Positions 45,017-54,206 are shown, counted from the stretch's first letter. The stretch is DNA of 64,000 nt from Rhodothermales bacterium (GCA_028284865.1 JANQQV010000020.1:1-64000), one strand, 5' to 3'. Translations and numbers: made by a program. Notes: a model not told the origin generated them from the letters alone.

Positions 45017-45718
45017 TCAACGGGCTCCAAAAATGGCGCTTCCGATGCGAACGTGGGTTGCACCTTCTTCGATGGCTACTTCATAGTCGCCACTCATCCC
45101 CATGGACAGCAACGGTTTGCCATCATTCAAACGATCAGCCGCGCGATAGGCCAACTCCCTCATGCGAACCATCTCTTGTCGGACCAACTCGGGATCCGGT
45201 GCCGGACTGGCAAGAGTCATGAGTCCTTTGACTTGGAGGCGGTCAAAGGAAGCAAGGGCATCGAGCAGCGCGTCCAGATCCTGAGGATTGACGCCGAACT
45301 TCGAATCCTCGCCAGACACATTGACTTGAATGAGGCACGCCATTGTAGCATCAATGGCGGCCAGCCGTTTCTGCAGCTCACGTCCGAGCCGTTCGCTATC
45401 CAGCGCATGAAACAACGCTGCACGACCCACGACGTCCTTGGCTTTATTTCGCTGAAGGTGACCAATGAAATGCCACTCAAGCGGTCGTGCGGTGGTCCCT
45501 GTACCAAGCGAATCGGTTTTGGCGATGAGTTCCTGGACCTTGTTCTCACCGAAGGCTCGTTGCCCAGCGTCTGCGATCTCAAGGATGGCGTCTTCCGGAA
45601 ACGTCTTGGACACTGCAATCAGCGTAACGTCGTCTTGAGAACGTCCCGAACGGCTGGCCGCAGCAGCGATGCGGTCTCCAATCTCGAGAAGTCGTTGTTG
45701 TCGCTCGGTGGCTGACAT
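45017..45718 (-). CDS. yggS: YggS-family PLP-homeostasis protein
   Basis: The 233-residue protein has the PLP-binding lysine in LIAVSKTFPEDAIL (about residues 30-42), FGENKVQEL and the family's final GMSGDYEVAIEEGATHVRIGSAIFG. YggS proteins bind pyridoxal phosphate with no known catalysis, and loss disturbs vitamin B6 and amino-acid balance. Its ATG is 38 bases downstream of a 12-bp tandem repeat array, which lies between it and the ABC permease gene. It is the first gene of the divIVA-ileS-lspA group. Confidence 0.93.
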   Translation of the reverse strand: MSATERQQRLLEIGDRIAAAASRSGRSQDDVTLIAVSKTFPEDAILEIADAGQRAFGENKVQELIAKTDSLGTGTTARPLEWHFIGHLQRNKAKDVVGRAALFHALDSERLGRELQKRLAAIDATMACLIQVNVSGEDSKFGVNPQDLDALLDALASFDRLQVKGLMTLASPAPDPELVRQEMVRMRELAYRAADRLNDGKPLLSMGMSGDYEVAIEEGATHVRIGSAIFGAR

Positions 45719-45755
45719 GAAGCTTAGCTGTGTAATCGACGGAGGCTGAGTCGGT

Positions 45756-45799
45756 CGCGGTTATGATCGCGGTTATGATCGCGGTTATGATCGCGGTTG
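45756..45799. repeat. 12-bp tandem repeat, 3.7 copies, upstream of yggS
   Basis: Three perfect copies of TCGCGGTTATGA start at 45756, 45768 and 45780, followed by a partial fourth (8 bases). They lie in the 127-base gap between the ABC permease stop and the yggS start. Copy-number change by slippage would alter spacing without changing protein sequence. Confidence 0.85.
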
Positions 45800-45845
45800 C
45801 GGCCGATGATATCCTGAATCTGGAATCCCGTTCCAGCAGCCGACA

Positions 45846-48362
45846 TCAGACCTCGGACCTCAGTACGTCCAGGGCGCTCCGATCGTAAACGCCTCGTGAA
45901 TTGAGATGACCAATCACGAGTGTCAGTACAATTACCGCACCCATGATGAGGAATACCGGTCCAAAAGGAATGGCTAGCGGTGCGTCGAAAACGAATCTGG
46001 ATATGGTCCACCCCGCTGCCAATGCCAACACGATCCCGGTTAAAGAGGCTACAACCCCGAGAACGAAGTACTCGACAGACATGATGCGCAGTACCGTGGA
46101 TCGCGAGGCTCCGAGCGTCTTGAGAAGCACGCTTTCCTCAATTCTCTGGAATCGGCTGATCAACACAGCTCCGGCAAGCACAATGAGCCCTGTCAGGATG
46201 GAAAACAGCGCCATGAATCGGGCCACGAATGCGATCCGGGAGAAAATGGCGTCAAACACACCGAGGATCAGTGAGATGTCGATCGAAGACACGTTGGGCT
46301 GTTCGCGCACCACAGCACTTTGAATCGCCGCTGAGGCCTCTTCGGTATCCGTCCGGGTCATCATCACATAGAAGGCCGGAGCCTGATCCAGAGAACCCTG
46401 AGGGAAGACCACAAAGAAGTTGGTTTGCATTTGTCTCCAGTTGACCTCGCGAATCGAGGAAACGACCGATGGAAGACGAATCCCTTGGATATCCCACTCA
46501 ATGGCATCACCTATACTGACTTCCAGCTCGGCGGCCACATCTGCCTCGATGGAAATCGGGATCGGTCCCTCTCCATCGTACGTGGCATCGAATTCACCCT
46601 CCACCAAGGTTTCCGAATCTGTCAGGATATCCCTGAATGTAGACCGGTACTCCCTGCGATGGGCCCAGGTCGCTCGTGTCGTCGAGTCCTCGCGGATTTC
46701 GTCCACTGTTCGGTCCTTGACCGCATGGATTCGCATGGTGACGATGGGGACCTCACTCATGATCGGCAGCCCCTGCTCTTCAATCGTTTCCTTCAGCGGA
46801 TCGACTTGGTCCGGTTGGATGTCGTAGAAAATGAGGTTCGGGCTTTCTCCAGCGCCAGCAAATGTGATCTGATTGACTAACGTATTCTCGCTGACCAGCA
46901 TGGTCGTCACGAGGAATGTCCCCAGTCCCAGCGCAAGCATCATGGTCAGCGTCTGGTTATTGGGGCGATGCAAGTTGGCAATGCCCTGTTTGACCGTGTA
47001 AGAGACCCCTCTCGGTGGACGGCGCACGAGGGCCCACATCAAGAGTCGCGCAGTCGCTGCGAGGAGTAGGAAAACGATCAGGATTCCAACAGCATACCCG
47101 ATTCCCATACCGATCGTCGGTGCTTGAGCTACGGCAAACGCTGTTGTGCCCAGGCCGATAACGCCCACAGTCAGCCACCAGGAAAGCCCCTTTCGACTGG
47201 CCGTCGTCTCCACTCCAGAGCGAAGTGCCGAGAGTGGGGATACGTCCTTCAGGGACAGCAGCGGCAAGAGAGCGAAGAGCAATGTGACGCCCAAGCCAAT
47301 GCCCGAGCCCATGAGCACGGCGGACCAGGAAATACTGAAGGCCACGTCCACAGGCAGGAAATCGGCCAGGACCTGCGGGATCAGTGTCTGGATGCCGATC
47401 CCCACAGCACTTCCCAAAGCTGCTCCAAACAGTCCCATGGCACCGGCTTGCAGCACGTAGACCCAGACGGTGGATCGAATCGAGGCTCCGTAGCATCGGA
47501 GGACGGCAATCGTCTGAACCCGCTGGCGTACGTACACGCTGATGGAGGATGCCACGCCGAGGGATCCCAGCAACAAGGCCGTGAACCCGACCAGGCCGAG
47601 GAAGCGATACAGGTTGGTCAGCGCCTCATCCCAGTTCTCCCGTTCTTCTTCGATGGTGTCAGCACCGACGCGAGTCTCCCTCAATTCATCGCGAAGCGGA
47701 TCGATGGTAGCGTCCGCGTCCCGCTCGTCTTCGAATCTGAAATACACCTCGTAGTCGGCACGTGCACCAACCGCCAGCAAGGTCGTGTCCACGCGAGCGA
47801 GCGGAACGTACACTCTCGGGCTGAACAGCATCACTGCTGCTGATTCACGAGGCGTCTGGAGAAGGCGCCCCTCAACGGGATAGGACATGTTGCCAATCCG
47901 CATGGTATCGCCGACCACGATGCCGAATTGCTGCATCAATGTACCGTCGATAAGCGCACCACCTGTCTCCAGGTAGGTAGAAGCGGCTTCTGGAGGATCG
48001 GTCTCGATGGAGCCGTAAAACGGGAATCCCGGTTCGTTTCCACGCACAGTTACCAATCGGGAGGCTTCTGTCCGTGGGAAATAGGCCATGGATGCAAACG
48101 ACGTCCGACGGGACTGAATACCACCGAGTGAATCGATGATAGCCTCGACGCGCTCGTTGAAAGGGTTTCCGCTCTCCAGGCTCAGGTCGGCACCAAGAAG
48201 CGTTTTCGCTTCCTCGTCGATAGCACCGCGAAGGTTGTCACCAAACGAGTTGATGGACACCAGAGCGGCCACTCCGAGCACCATGGAGGACACGAAGAGA
48301 GCCAGCCGTCCACGGTTGCCCCGTGTGTCCCGCCCTGCAAATCGCCAGACCCAACGCTTCAT
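45846..48362 (-). CDS. ABC transporter permease, FtsX/MacB type (YbbP-like)
   Basis: The protein (about 838 residues from the ATG at 48362) has an N-terminal transmembrane helix, a large periplasmic region, and FtsX-type membrane domains at about residues 260-400 and 720-830, with further helices between them near 415-460. This is the YbbP topology. It pairs with the upstream ATPase (start one base after the ATPase stop) to form a type VII-like ABC exporter that moves molecules within or out of the envelope rather than into the cytosol. A longer frame starts 12 codons upstream. The substrate is unknown. Confidence 0.85.
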   Translation of the reverse strand: MKRWVWRFAGRDTRGNRGRLALFVSSMVLGVAALVSINSFGDNLRGAIDEEAKTLLGADLSLESGNPFNERVEAIIDSLGGIQSRRTSFASMAYFPRTEASRLVTVRGNEPGFPFYGSIETDPPEAASTYLETGGALIDGTLMQQFGIVVGDTMRIGNMSYPVEGRLLQTPRESAAVMLFSPRVYVPLARVDTTLLAVGARADYEVYFRFEDERDADATIDPLRDELRETRVGADTIEEERENWDEALTNLYRFLGLVGFTALLLGSLGVASSISVYVRQRVQTIAVLRCYGASIRSTVWVYVLQAGAMGLFGAALGSAVGIGIQTLIPQVLADFLPVDVAFSISWSAVLMGSGIGLGVTLLFALLPLLSLKDVSPLSALRSGVETTASRKGLSWWLTVGVIGLGTTAFAVAQAPTIGMGIGYAVGILIVFLLLAATARLLMWALVRRPPRGVSYTVKQGIANLHRPNNQTLTMMLALGLGTFLVTTMLVSENTLVNQITFAGAGESPNLIFYDIQPDQVDPLKETIEEQGLPIMSEVPIVTMRIHAVKDRTVDEIREDSTTRATWAHRREYRSTFRDILTDSETLVEGEFDATYDGEGPIPISIEADVAAELEVSIGDAIEWDIQGIRLPSVVSSIREVNWRQMQTNFFVVFPQGSLDQAPAFYVMMTRTDTEEASAAIQSAVVREQPNVSSIDISLILGVFDAIFSRIAFVARFMALFSILTGLIVLAGAVLISRFQRIEESVLLKTLGASRSTVLRIMSVEYFVLGVVASLTGIVLALAAGWTISRFVFDAPLAIPFGPVFLIMGAVIVLTLVIGHLNSRGVYDRSALDVLRSEV

Positions 48363-48363
48363 G

Positions 48364-49161
48364 CTATGCCTCCGAAGCCGTTTCAGTCGCTGCTTCAACC
48401 GATGCGTCGACCATTCCCGCGGAAGCGTCCGAAGAAGCTTCTAATGACGGAGCCGCTTCACTAGCTGTCGACGAACCCGTATCGGAAACGACATGACCTC
48501 CGTGCAGTCGGATGGTCCGATCCGTCATACTGGCCAGATCCAGGTCGTGGGTGACGAGAACAAGCGTAGTACCTGCCTCTTTGTTCAGGCGAAAAAGAAG
48601 CTCGACAACGTGCTCCCCGGTCTCCGAGTCAAGATTCCCAGTCGGTTCATCAGCAAACAGGATATCCGGGCGGTTGATGAACGCACGCGCAAGGGCGACA
48701 CGTTGCTGCTCTCCACCTGAAAGCTGTGACGGGAAGTGATCCAGGCGATCTCCGAGCCCGACGTCTGCAAGGAGTGCTGCGGCCTCGTCGCGGACATCGT
48801 AGCGACCGCGTAGCTCAGCTGGTACCATCACGTTTTCGATGGCCGTAAGGGTTGGAATCAGACGGAAGGACTGAAAAACAAATCCAACATGCTCGTTACG
48901 GGCTTCAGCGCGCTCATCCTCCGAAAGTGAACCGAATGGATGCCCGCACAGTGTAACAGAGCCAGAGGACGGCGTATCCAAACCTGCACAGAGTCCGAGC
49001 AATGTGGTCTTACCTGACCCGCTCGGCCCCACGATGGCGCACGTGTCGCCGCCGTGGATGGAGAACGAGACGTCGGCAAGAACCGTCAACGGTCTGTTTC
49101 CACTCTGGTAGGTCTTGGTTAGACCTTCCACCTTTAATACTTCCTGATTCGATTCGAACAT
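48364..49161 (-). CDS. ABC transporter ATP-binding protein (YbbA/LolD-like)
   Basis: The protein (about 265 residues from the ATG at 49161) has Walker A GPSGSGKTTLLG, the signature LSGGEQQRVALARA, Walker B ILFADEPTGNLDSE, and a switch His in LVTHDLDL. A Ser/Ala/Glu-rich tail follows. It resembles YbbA and LolD ATPases. In E. coli, ybbA-ybbP is divergent from tesA, exactly as here. The ATG shares the CATG at 49159-49162 with the divergent TesA-like start, so the two start codons overlap. A longer frame to 49224 is antisense to the TesA signal peptide and unlikely. Confidence 0.88.
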   Translation of the reverse strand: MFESNQEVLKVEGLTKTYQSGNRPLTVLADVSFSIHGGDTCAIVGPSGSGKTTLLGLCAGLDTPSSGSVTLCGHPFGSLSEDERAEARNEHVGFVFQSFRLIPTLTAIENVMVPAELRGRYDVRDEAAALLADVGLGDRLDHFPSQLSGGEQQRVALARAFINRPDILFADEPTGNLDSETGEHVVELLFRLNKEAGTTLVLVTHDLDLASMTDRTIRLHGGHVVSDTGSSTASEAAPSLEASSDASAGMVDASVEAATETASEA

Positions 49162-49927
49162 GAGAAACGTGTTGTCAAGTGTTGTCACTGCCGGGTGGAT
49201 TCCTGCCTTCTTGCTATTGGCCATCTTCGTGATGGGATGTGCGTCCCCTTCCGATGACCCGGCGCTCAGTGCAGCTAGCGACGTCGATTCGAATTCGGAA
49301 GTCCTCGTGGATGAGGAAGACGGAACGTTGACCGACTCCGCAGTCGCGGATGATGAAGGGCTCAGAATCCTGTTTCTGGGTGACAGTATTACGGCCGGGT
49401 TTGGAATCGATCAGCTCGATGCCTTTCCAGCACTGGTTGAGACGCGTTTGACCGATGGTGGTTACAACGTGACAGCAATCGACGCCGGCGTATCAGGAGA
49501 CACCAGCACAGGCGGGCTGAATCGCTTGGATTGGTTACTGCAAAACCCGGTCGATATCCTAGTGCTCGAGTTGGGCGGGAATGATGGCCTGAGAGGCATT
49601 GACCTATCGCTCACGCGCTCGAACCTGGGTGCCATCATCGAACAAACGCGGGAAACCTGGCCAGGAGTAGATGTCCTGCTTGTCGGCATGGAAGTCCCTC
49701 CCAACCTGGGTATCGAGTACACGCGGGAGTTTGCCGACATGTATCCCAGCCTTGCGGCTGAATACGAAACGGCGTTCGCCCCCTTCATTGGCGATAGCTT
49801 CGAGGACGTTGTTCACCTTCTCCAGAGTGACGGAATTCACCCTACGGAAGAAGGTCACGCAGTCATTGCTGAAAAAGTGACCGAGGCCCTTATGCCAATC
49901 GTGGCCTCCAGACAAGAAGCCTCCTGA
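49160..49927 (+). CDS. tesA: TesA-like GDSL arylesterase/lysophospholipase, lipoprotein
   Basis: The 255-residue protein has a signal sequence with a lipobox-like end (LAIFVMGC, Cys about 27), a Ser/Asp/Glu-rich linker, and an SGNH hydrolase domain: LGDSITAGFG (catalytic Ser), GVSGDTSTGG, LGGNDGLRG and DGIHPTEEGH (catalytic His). TesA-type enzymes hydrolyse thioesters, aryl esters or lysophospholipids in the periplasm. Here it would be membrane-anchored. It is divergent from the ABC ATPase with overlapping start codons. Confidence 0.88.
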   Translation: MRNVLSSVVTAGWIPAFLLLAIFVMGCASPSDDPALSAASDVDSNSEVLVDEEDGTLTDSAVADDEGLRILFLGDSITAGFGIDQLDAFPALVETRLTDGGYNVTAIDAGVSGDTSTGGLNRLDWLLQNPVDILVLELGGNDGLRGIDLSLTRSNLGAIIEQTRETWPGVDVLLVGMEVPPNLGIEYTREFADMYPSLAAEYETAFAPFIGDSFEDVVHLLQSDGIHPTEEGHAVIAEKVTEALMPIVASRQEAS

Positions 49928-49944
49928 CGGAATGATCCAAGAAG

Positions 49945-49977
49945 AAAGGGGACCCCGTTGTCGGAGCCCCCTTTTTG
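49945..49977. terminator. Bidirectional terminator between tesA and pntB
   Basis: AAAGGGG pairs with CCCCTTT (plus mismatched inner CCCG/CGG pairs) around a small loop, followed by TTTTT on the plus strand and preceded by AAAG on it, which reads as CTTT on the minus strand. It lies between the convergent stops at 49927 and 50006 and can serve both. Confidence 0.8.
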
Positions 49978-50005
49978 AGACCATTCTGAATGTCTCCTGC
50001 TCTTT

Positions 50006-51457
50006 CTAAAGCGCCTTCACTTCGTTGAGCACGTTCGTGATGGAGTCTTTGGCATCTCCAAAGAGCATCTGGTTGTTCGAATTGTAGAACAACTCGTTGT
50101 CGATACCGGCATATCCTGGACGCATCGAGCGTTTGAGCACAATTGACGTGGCCGCGTGATCTACGTTCAGGATCGGCATCCCGTAGATCGGGCTAGCCTT
50201 GTCATGGCGAGCAGCCGGATTTACTACGTCGTTCGCGCCAATCACGACGGCAACATCGGTTGTATCGAACTCGCCGTTTATCTCATCCATCTCGAAGAGC
50301 AAGTCGTACGAGACATTGGCTTCTGCCAGCAGGACGTTCATGTGACCAGGCATACGGCCGGCAACCGGGTGAACGGCAAACTTGACGTCGACGTCTTTCT
50401 TGCCCAGTTCGTCCGCCAGTTCGCGTACCGCGTGCTGGGCCTGAGCGACCGCCATGCCGTATCCCGGCACGAAGATCACTTTGCTTGCATAGCTGAGCAG
50501 AATGGCGACATCGTCGGGAGTTGTCGAATTGACCGTCAAGTTCGCGGCTGACGCAGCACCTGCAGGTCCCGACGTATCAGAGTCACCACCAAAACCTCCG
50601 ATCAGCACGTTGAACAGCGAGCGGTTCATGGCTTCGCACATGATGTTTGTCAGGATCAGACCGGATGCTCCAACGAGCGCACCCGAGACTATCAGTGCGG
50701 TATTGTCCAGTACGAATCCTGTAGCTGCGGCTGCAAGGCCCGAGTACGAGTTGAGGAGGGCAACCACGACGGGCATGTCGGCACCACCAATCGGGATGAC
50801 GAGGAGAACGCCTAGCACACAGCCCACGATGGCGATTCCCAGTGCTGCCTGGACGATGGGCTCATTTACGAAATCCGCTGCTGCAAAATCGCCGGAGTTC
50901 ATTCCCATCCAGACCATTCCGGCAATGGCACCCAGCACGAACAGGATCGAGAAGAACCGCATGCCAGGGAATGACACCGGGTTACCAGAAATCCGTCCAG
51001 AAAGCTTTCCGAACGCAACAAAGGACCCTGTGAAGGTGATCGTACCGATCAGGATGGACAGGGAAATCGTGATGGCATCGATGCTGCCCATGAATGCGCC
51101 ACCCATCAAGTCAGCCGCGTTGGGCGCCATGAATCGGGCGATCTCTGCGCCAGCAACCAGTGCGGAAGCAATCCCGCCAAAGCCGTTGAAAGCCGCCACG
51201 AGCTCGGGCATGCCGGTCATTTCCACACGCTTGGCGAGGAATGCGCCAAATCCACCACCGACGACCAAGCCAATGATCATGACCTCAATGGTGAGAATGC
51301 TTTGTACAAACAGCGTAGCGACCACAGCCACGAACATGCCCATGGCGGCCAGCTGGTTTCCTTTTCGCGCCGTTGCCGGAGACTGAAGCCGTTTCAGCCC
51401 GTAAATGAACATGATGGCCGACACGAGATAGGCGATATCAATGATGTTCGTCTTCAT
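50006..51457 (-). CDS. pntB: NAD(P) transhydrogenase subunit beta
   Basis: The 483-residue protein has many transmembrane helices in its first 270 residues and a C-terminal NADP(H)-binding domain: VIFVPGYGMAVAQAQHAVRELAD, VAVVIGANDVVNPAAR and the final SMRPGYAGIDNELF. It is the membrane and NADP subunit of proton-translocating transhydrogenase, reducing NADP+ with NADH using the proton gradient. The three-gene order pntAA-pntAB-pntB reads on the minus strand with pntB last. A terminator follows. Confidence 0.95.
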   Translation of the reverse strand: MKTNIIDIAYLVSAIMFIYGLKRLQSPATARKGNQLAAMGMFVAVVATLFVQSILTIEVMIIGLVVGGGFGAFLAKRVEMTGMPELVAAFNGFGGIASALVAGAEIARFMAPNAADLMGGAFMGSIDAITISLSILIGTITFTGSFVAFGKLSGRISGNPVSFPGMRFFSILFVLGAIAGMVWMGMNSGDFAAADFVNEPIVQAALGIAIVGCVLGVLLVIPIGGADMPVVVALLNSYSGLAAAATGFVLDNTALIVSGALVGASGLILTNIMCEAMNRSLFNVLIGGFGGDSDTSGPAGAASAANLTVNSTTPDDVAILLSYASKVIFVPGYGMAVAQAQHAVRELADELGKKDVDVKFAVHPVAGRMPGHMNVLLAEANVSYDLLFEMDEINGEFDTTDVAVVIGANDVVNPAARHDKASPIYGMPILNVDHAATSIVLKRSMRPGYAGIDNELFYNSNNQMLFGDAKDSITNVLNEVKAL

Positions 51458-51527
51458 CGGAAGTAATCAGAATGAGTGGTGGATGCACGAACAGGCCCCA
51501 GATGGGCCGTGCGATCGTTGTTGTCGC

Positions 51528-51800
51528 CTATTCTTTCTTTTTGAACATCTGCAGCATGCGGTCTGTCACCAAGAATCCGCCTACGACATTGGTCGTGGCA
51601 AAAATCAGAGCAGCCAAACCGATGTACATCGCCCACGGATCGCCAACCATACCGGCCACCACCAAGGCGCCAACGATGGTGATTCCGGAGATTGCGTTCG
51701 ATCCCGACATGAGCGGGGTGTGCAGCGTCTGCGGCACCTTACTGATCACCTCACTCCCGATGATGGACGCGAGGATGAATACAATGAGATTGGTAAGCAT
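51528..51800 (-). CDS. pntAB: NAD(P) transhydrogenase subunit alpha part 2 (membrane)
   Basis: The 90-residue protein has three hydrophobic segments with ASIIGSEVISKVPQTLHTPLMSGSNAISGITI (about residues 12-44), characteristic of the alpha-2 membrane part. In E. coli this is fused to PntA; in Rhodospirillum-type operons it is separate, as here. It lies 70 bases before pntB and 26 bases after pntAA on the same strand. Confidence 0.92.
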   Translation of the reverse strand: MLTNLIVFILASIIGSEVISKVPQTLHTPLMSGSNAISGITIVGALVVAGMVGDPWAMYIGLAALIFATTNVVGGFLVTDRMLQMFKKKE

Positions 51801-51826
51801 CGCGTTATTGGATAGGGTGAATCAGA

Positions 51827-52957
51827 TCAGTTGAGAAGTGATTTGACGCGTTCGTGGACCACTTCCCCGCCCCGCGTGACGCAGGAACCGGTGAACACTT
51901 CGTCCTCCTCATTCGGAGCGAAGCCGTTCTCATCAGTGAAGTCCTGAAGCATCGCCAGCAGGGTCTTGGCATACAGCTGGCTGGCGTGAACCGACATGTC
52001 TGATGTCAGGTCAGTTGCACCGACGATCTTGACGCCGTGCTTGACAACGGTCCTCCCGGGTTCGGTCAATGCACAGTTGCCTCCGTTGGAAGCGGCCATG
52101 TCAATAATGACTGATCCTTCAGCCATGGCCTGCACAGCCTCCTCAGAAATCAGGAGTGGTGCTGGGCGGCCGGGAATAAGAGCAGTGGTTACAACCACGT
52201 CGGACTTCCCAATGAATGGTACCAGCAGGCTGACCTGTTGCTTGGCCTTCTCTTCTGCCAAGGCTTTGGCGTAGCCGCCGGAGTCACTACTGTCCTGACT
52301 TTCGATCTCGAGTTCGACGAAAGATGCGCCCAGACTCTGGACCTCTTCAGCAACCGCATCGCGAATGTCATAAGCGGAGACTTTGGCTCCGAGTCGTCTG
52401 GCAGTGGCAATGGCCTGAAGGCCTGCAACACCAGCACCAAGCACCAGCACGTTGGAAGGCCGGACTGTTCCGGCTGCGGTAGTCAGCAGCGGGAAAAACT
52501 TGGGAAGCAGCGTTGATGCCAACAAAACGGCGCGATAACCAGCAATGGAGCTGAGCGCAGACAGCGCATCCATCTTCTGAGCGCGCGAAATGCGAGGTAC
52601 CAGCTCCATCGAAAGCGCCGTCGTTCCACGTGAGGCAATGGATCTGGAGAGCTCCGGCGTATCCAGCGGAGCCATGAAGCCGATGTAGGCTCCACCTTGC
52701 TTCATCAGCGGGATTTCCTCCTCAGACGGAGGGCGGACTTTGACCAGGATATCAGCACCGAAGGCATCCTCTCGGGAGCCCGGTGTGGCACCAACTTTCT
52801 CAAAGGCTGCGTCCGAATAGAAGGCCTCGGCTCCAGCTCCCCGTTCTACAACAACCGTCGCTCCGGCTTTTACCAGACGGGCTACGACCTCGGGGACCAT
52901 GGCTACCAGGCGTTCACCGTCCGCTGTTTCTCTCGGAACTCCAATGGTGTAAGGCAT
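51827..52957 (-). CDS. pntA: NAD(P) transhydrogenase subunit alpha part 1 (NAD-binding)
   Basis: The 376-residue soluble protein has the N-terminal GVPRETADGERLVAMVPEVV and a Rossmann NAD site VLVLGAGVAGLQAIATARRLGAKVSAYD (about residues 170-197), ending near residue 376. It matches the alanine-dehydrogenase-like alpha-1 subunit, which binds NAD(H). It begins the pnt operon, with an upstream AT-rich stretch (about 53001-53012) that may hold the promoter. Confidence 0.94.
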   Translation of the reverse strand: MPYTIGVPRETADGERLVAMVPEVVARLVKAGATVVVERGAGAEAFYSDAAFEKVGATPGSREDAFGADILVKVRPPSEEEIPLMKQGGAYIGFMAPLDTPELSRSIASRGTTALSMELVPRISRAQKMDALSALSSIAGYRAVLLASTLLPKFFPLLTTAAGTVRPSNVLVLGAGVAGLQAIATARRLGAKVSAYDIRDAVAEEVQSLGASFVELEIESQDSSDSGGYAKALAEEKAKQQVSLLVPFIGKSDVVVTTALIPGRPAPLLISEEAVQAMAEGSVIIDMAASNGGNCALTEPGRTVVKHGVKIVGATDLTSDMSVHASQLYAKTLLAMLQDFTDENGFAPNEEDEVFTGSCVTRGGEVVHERVKSLLN

Positions 52958-53035
52958 GATGGCAGGGTGTGTGCTACAAGAGTCACGGAAATGCGTGGTC
53001 TATATAATAAGACGCGTAACGCCTCACCACTGTCC

Positions 53036-53060
53036 TTTCCTGCTCGCCATCGGCAGGAAA
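53036..53060. repeat. 8-bp stem inverted repeat between serC and pntA
   Basis: TTTCCTGC at 53036-53043 and GCAGGAAA at 53053-53060 form a perfect 8-bp stem with a 9-base loop in the gap between the serC stop and the pntA start (both minus strand). No U-tract follows on the minus strand. It may be an attenuator-like element or a weak terminator. Confidence 0.5.
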
Positions 53061-53132
53061 ACCCCTACACGTCACCCCACACGAACTGCAGTCAGCAGAT
53101 TCGGCCGCGGACCGTATTAGCCGTCGGCCAAA

Positions 53133-54206
53133 TCAGCCGTTGGAGGCCTCAAAATCAGCCATGAACGAGGCCAGAGCTTCGACTCCTTCACGTGGACATG
53201 CGTTGTAGATCGAAGCACGAATGCCCCCTACGCTGCGGTGCCCTTTCAACGCTACCAAGCCGTGTGTCTTCGCCTCCGCCACAAACGCCGCTTCCAGTTC
53301 TTCCGTCGGAAGATTGAACGTCACGTTCATGTTTGATCTGGAGTTGGTCCGTGCATGTCCCCGATAGAAGTCTGTGGCGTCGATCCGGTCGTAGAGCAGA
53401 GCGGCCTTCTCGTCGTTGCGACGTTTCATCGCGGCGAGGTCTCCTCCAGATTTGATCCAGCGAAGCACCTTCTCCACCATGTAGACTGCGAAAACCGGCG
53501 GCGTATGGAACAGCTTGGCCGCATGCGTTCTGTAGTCAAGCAACGTCGGTAATCCCTCTGGAATGCGATCCAGGAAATCCTGACGAACAAGCACAACGGC
53601 AACACCCGCCGGACCGATGTTTTTCTGGGCTCCAGCGTATATCAAGCCATAGCGATCCATGTTGATCGGTCGGGACAAGAAATCCGAGGATGCATCGCAG
53701 ATCATCGGGACGCCCGGATCAGGATCGTTGGCAAACTGCGTCCCGAAGATGGTGTTGTTCGATGTGATGTGGACGTACGCAGAACGATCGCTGACCTGCC
53801 ATGTCGAGGGGTCGGGAGTATGGTCGTGACCCGTTTCGGCACTGGATGCCGCCTCATTGGTCTCTCCCACCAGCTTGGCCTCGGCCATCGCTTTCTTCGC
53901 CCAGGCACCTGTGACCACATAGTCCCCAACCTGTCCTTCGCCCAGGAAGTTGAGTGCCGTCTGATAGAACTGGAGTGAGGCTCCTCCCTGCAAGAACAGG
54001 ATCTTCCATTCATCACCAATGCCCAGAAGGTCCCTGAAATGGCCGCGAGCCTGCTCGACCAATTCGGTGTACTGGGGGGAGCGATGGCTGATTTCGATCA
54101 CAGAGGCTCCAGCATCCTTGTACGCCAGCATTTCATCGCGCGCTTCTTCGAGAACAGATGCAGGAAGTGTGCCTGGTCCAGCTGAAAAGTTGAAAAGACG
54201 ATCCAT
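53133..54206 (-). CDS. serC: Phosphoserine aminotransferase
   Basis: The protein (about 357 residues from the ATG at 54206) starts MDRLFNFSAGPGTLP, the typical SerC opening, and has the PLP lysine in YAGAQKNIGPAGVAVV and the GGIRASIYNACP substrate segment near the C-terminus. The longer frame to 54302 adds His-rich nonsense. SerC converts phosphohydroxypyruvate plus glutamate to phosphoserine. It is co-directional with serA and the DUF1015 gene upstream, a frequent Bacteroidota order. Confidence 0.95.
   Translation of the reverse strand: MDRLFNFSAGPGTLPASVLEEARDEMLAYKDAGASVIEISHRSPQYTELVEQARGHFRDLLGIGDEWKILFLQGGASLQFYQTALNFLGEGQVGDYVVTGAWAKKAMAEAKLVGETNEAASSAETGHDHTPDPSTWQVSDRSAYVHITSNNTIFGTQFANDPDPGVPMICDASSDFLSRPINMDRYGLIYAGAQKNIGPAGVAVVLVRQDFLDRIPEGLPTLLDYRTHAAKLFHTPPVFAVYMVEKVLRWIKSGGDLAAMKRRNDEKAALLYDRIDATDFYRGHARTNSRSNMNVTFNLPTEELEAAFVAEAKTHGLVALKGHRSVGGIRASIYNACPREGVEALASFMADFEASNG

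Noticed and set aside
45724-46011. 95-codon minus-strand frame with NRDH repeats
   Set aside because: The repeats simply translate the 12-bp tandem array, and the frame overlaps the permease gene end; no initiation or family support.
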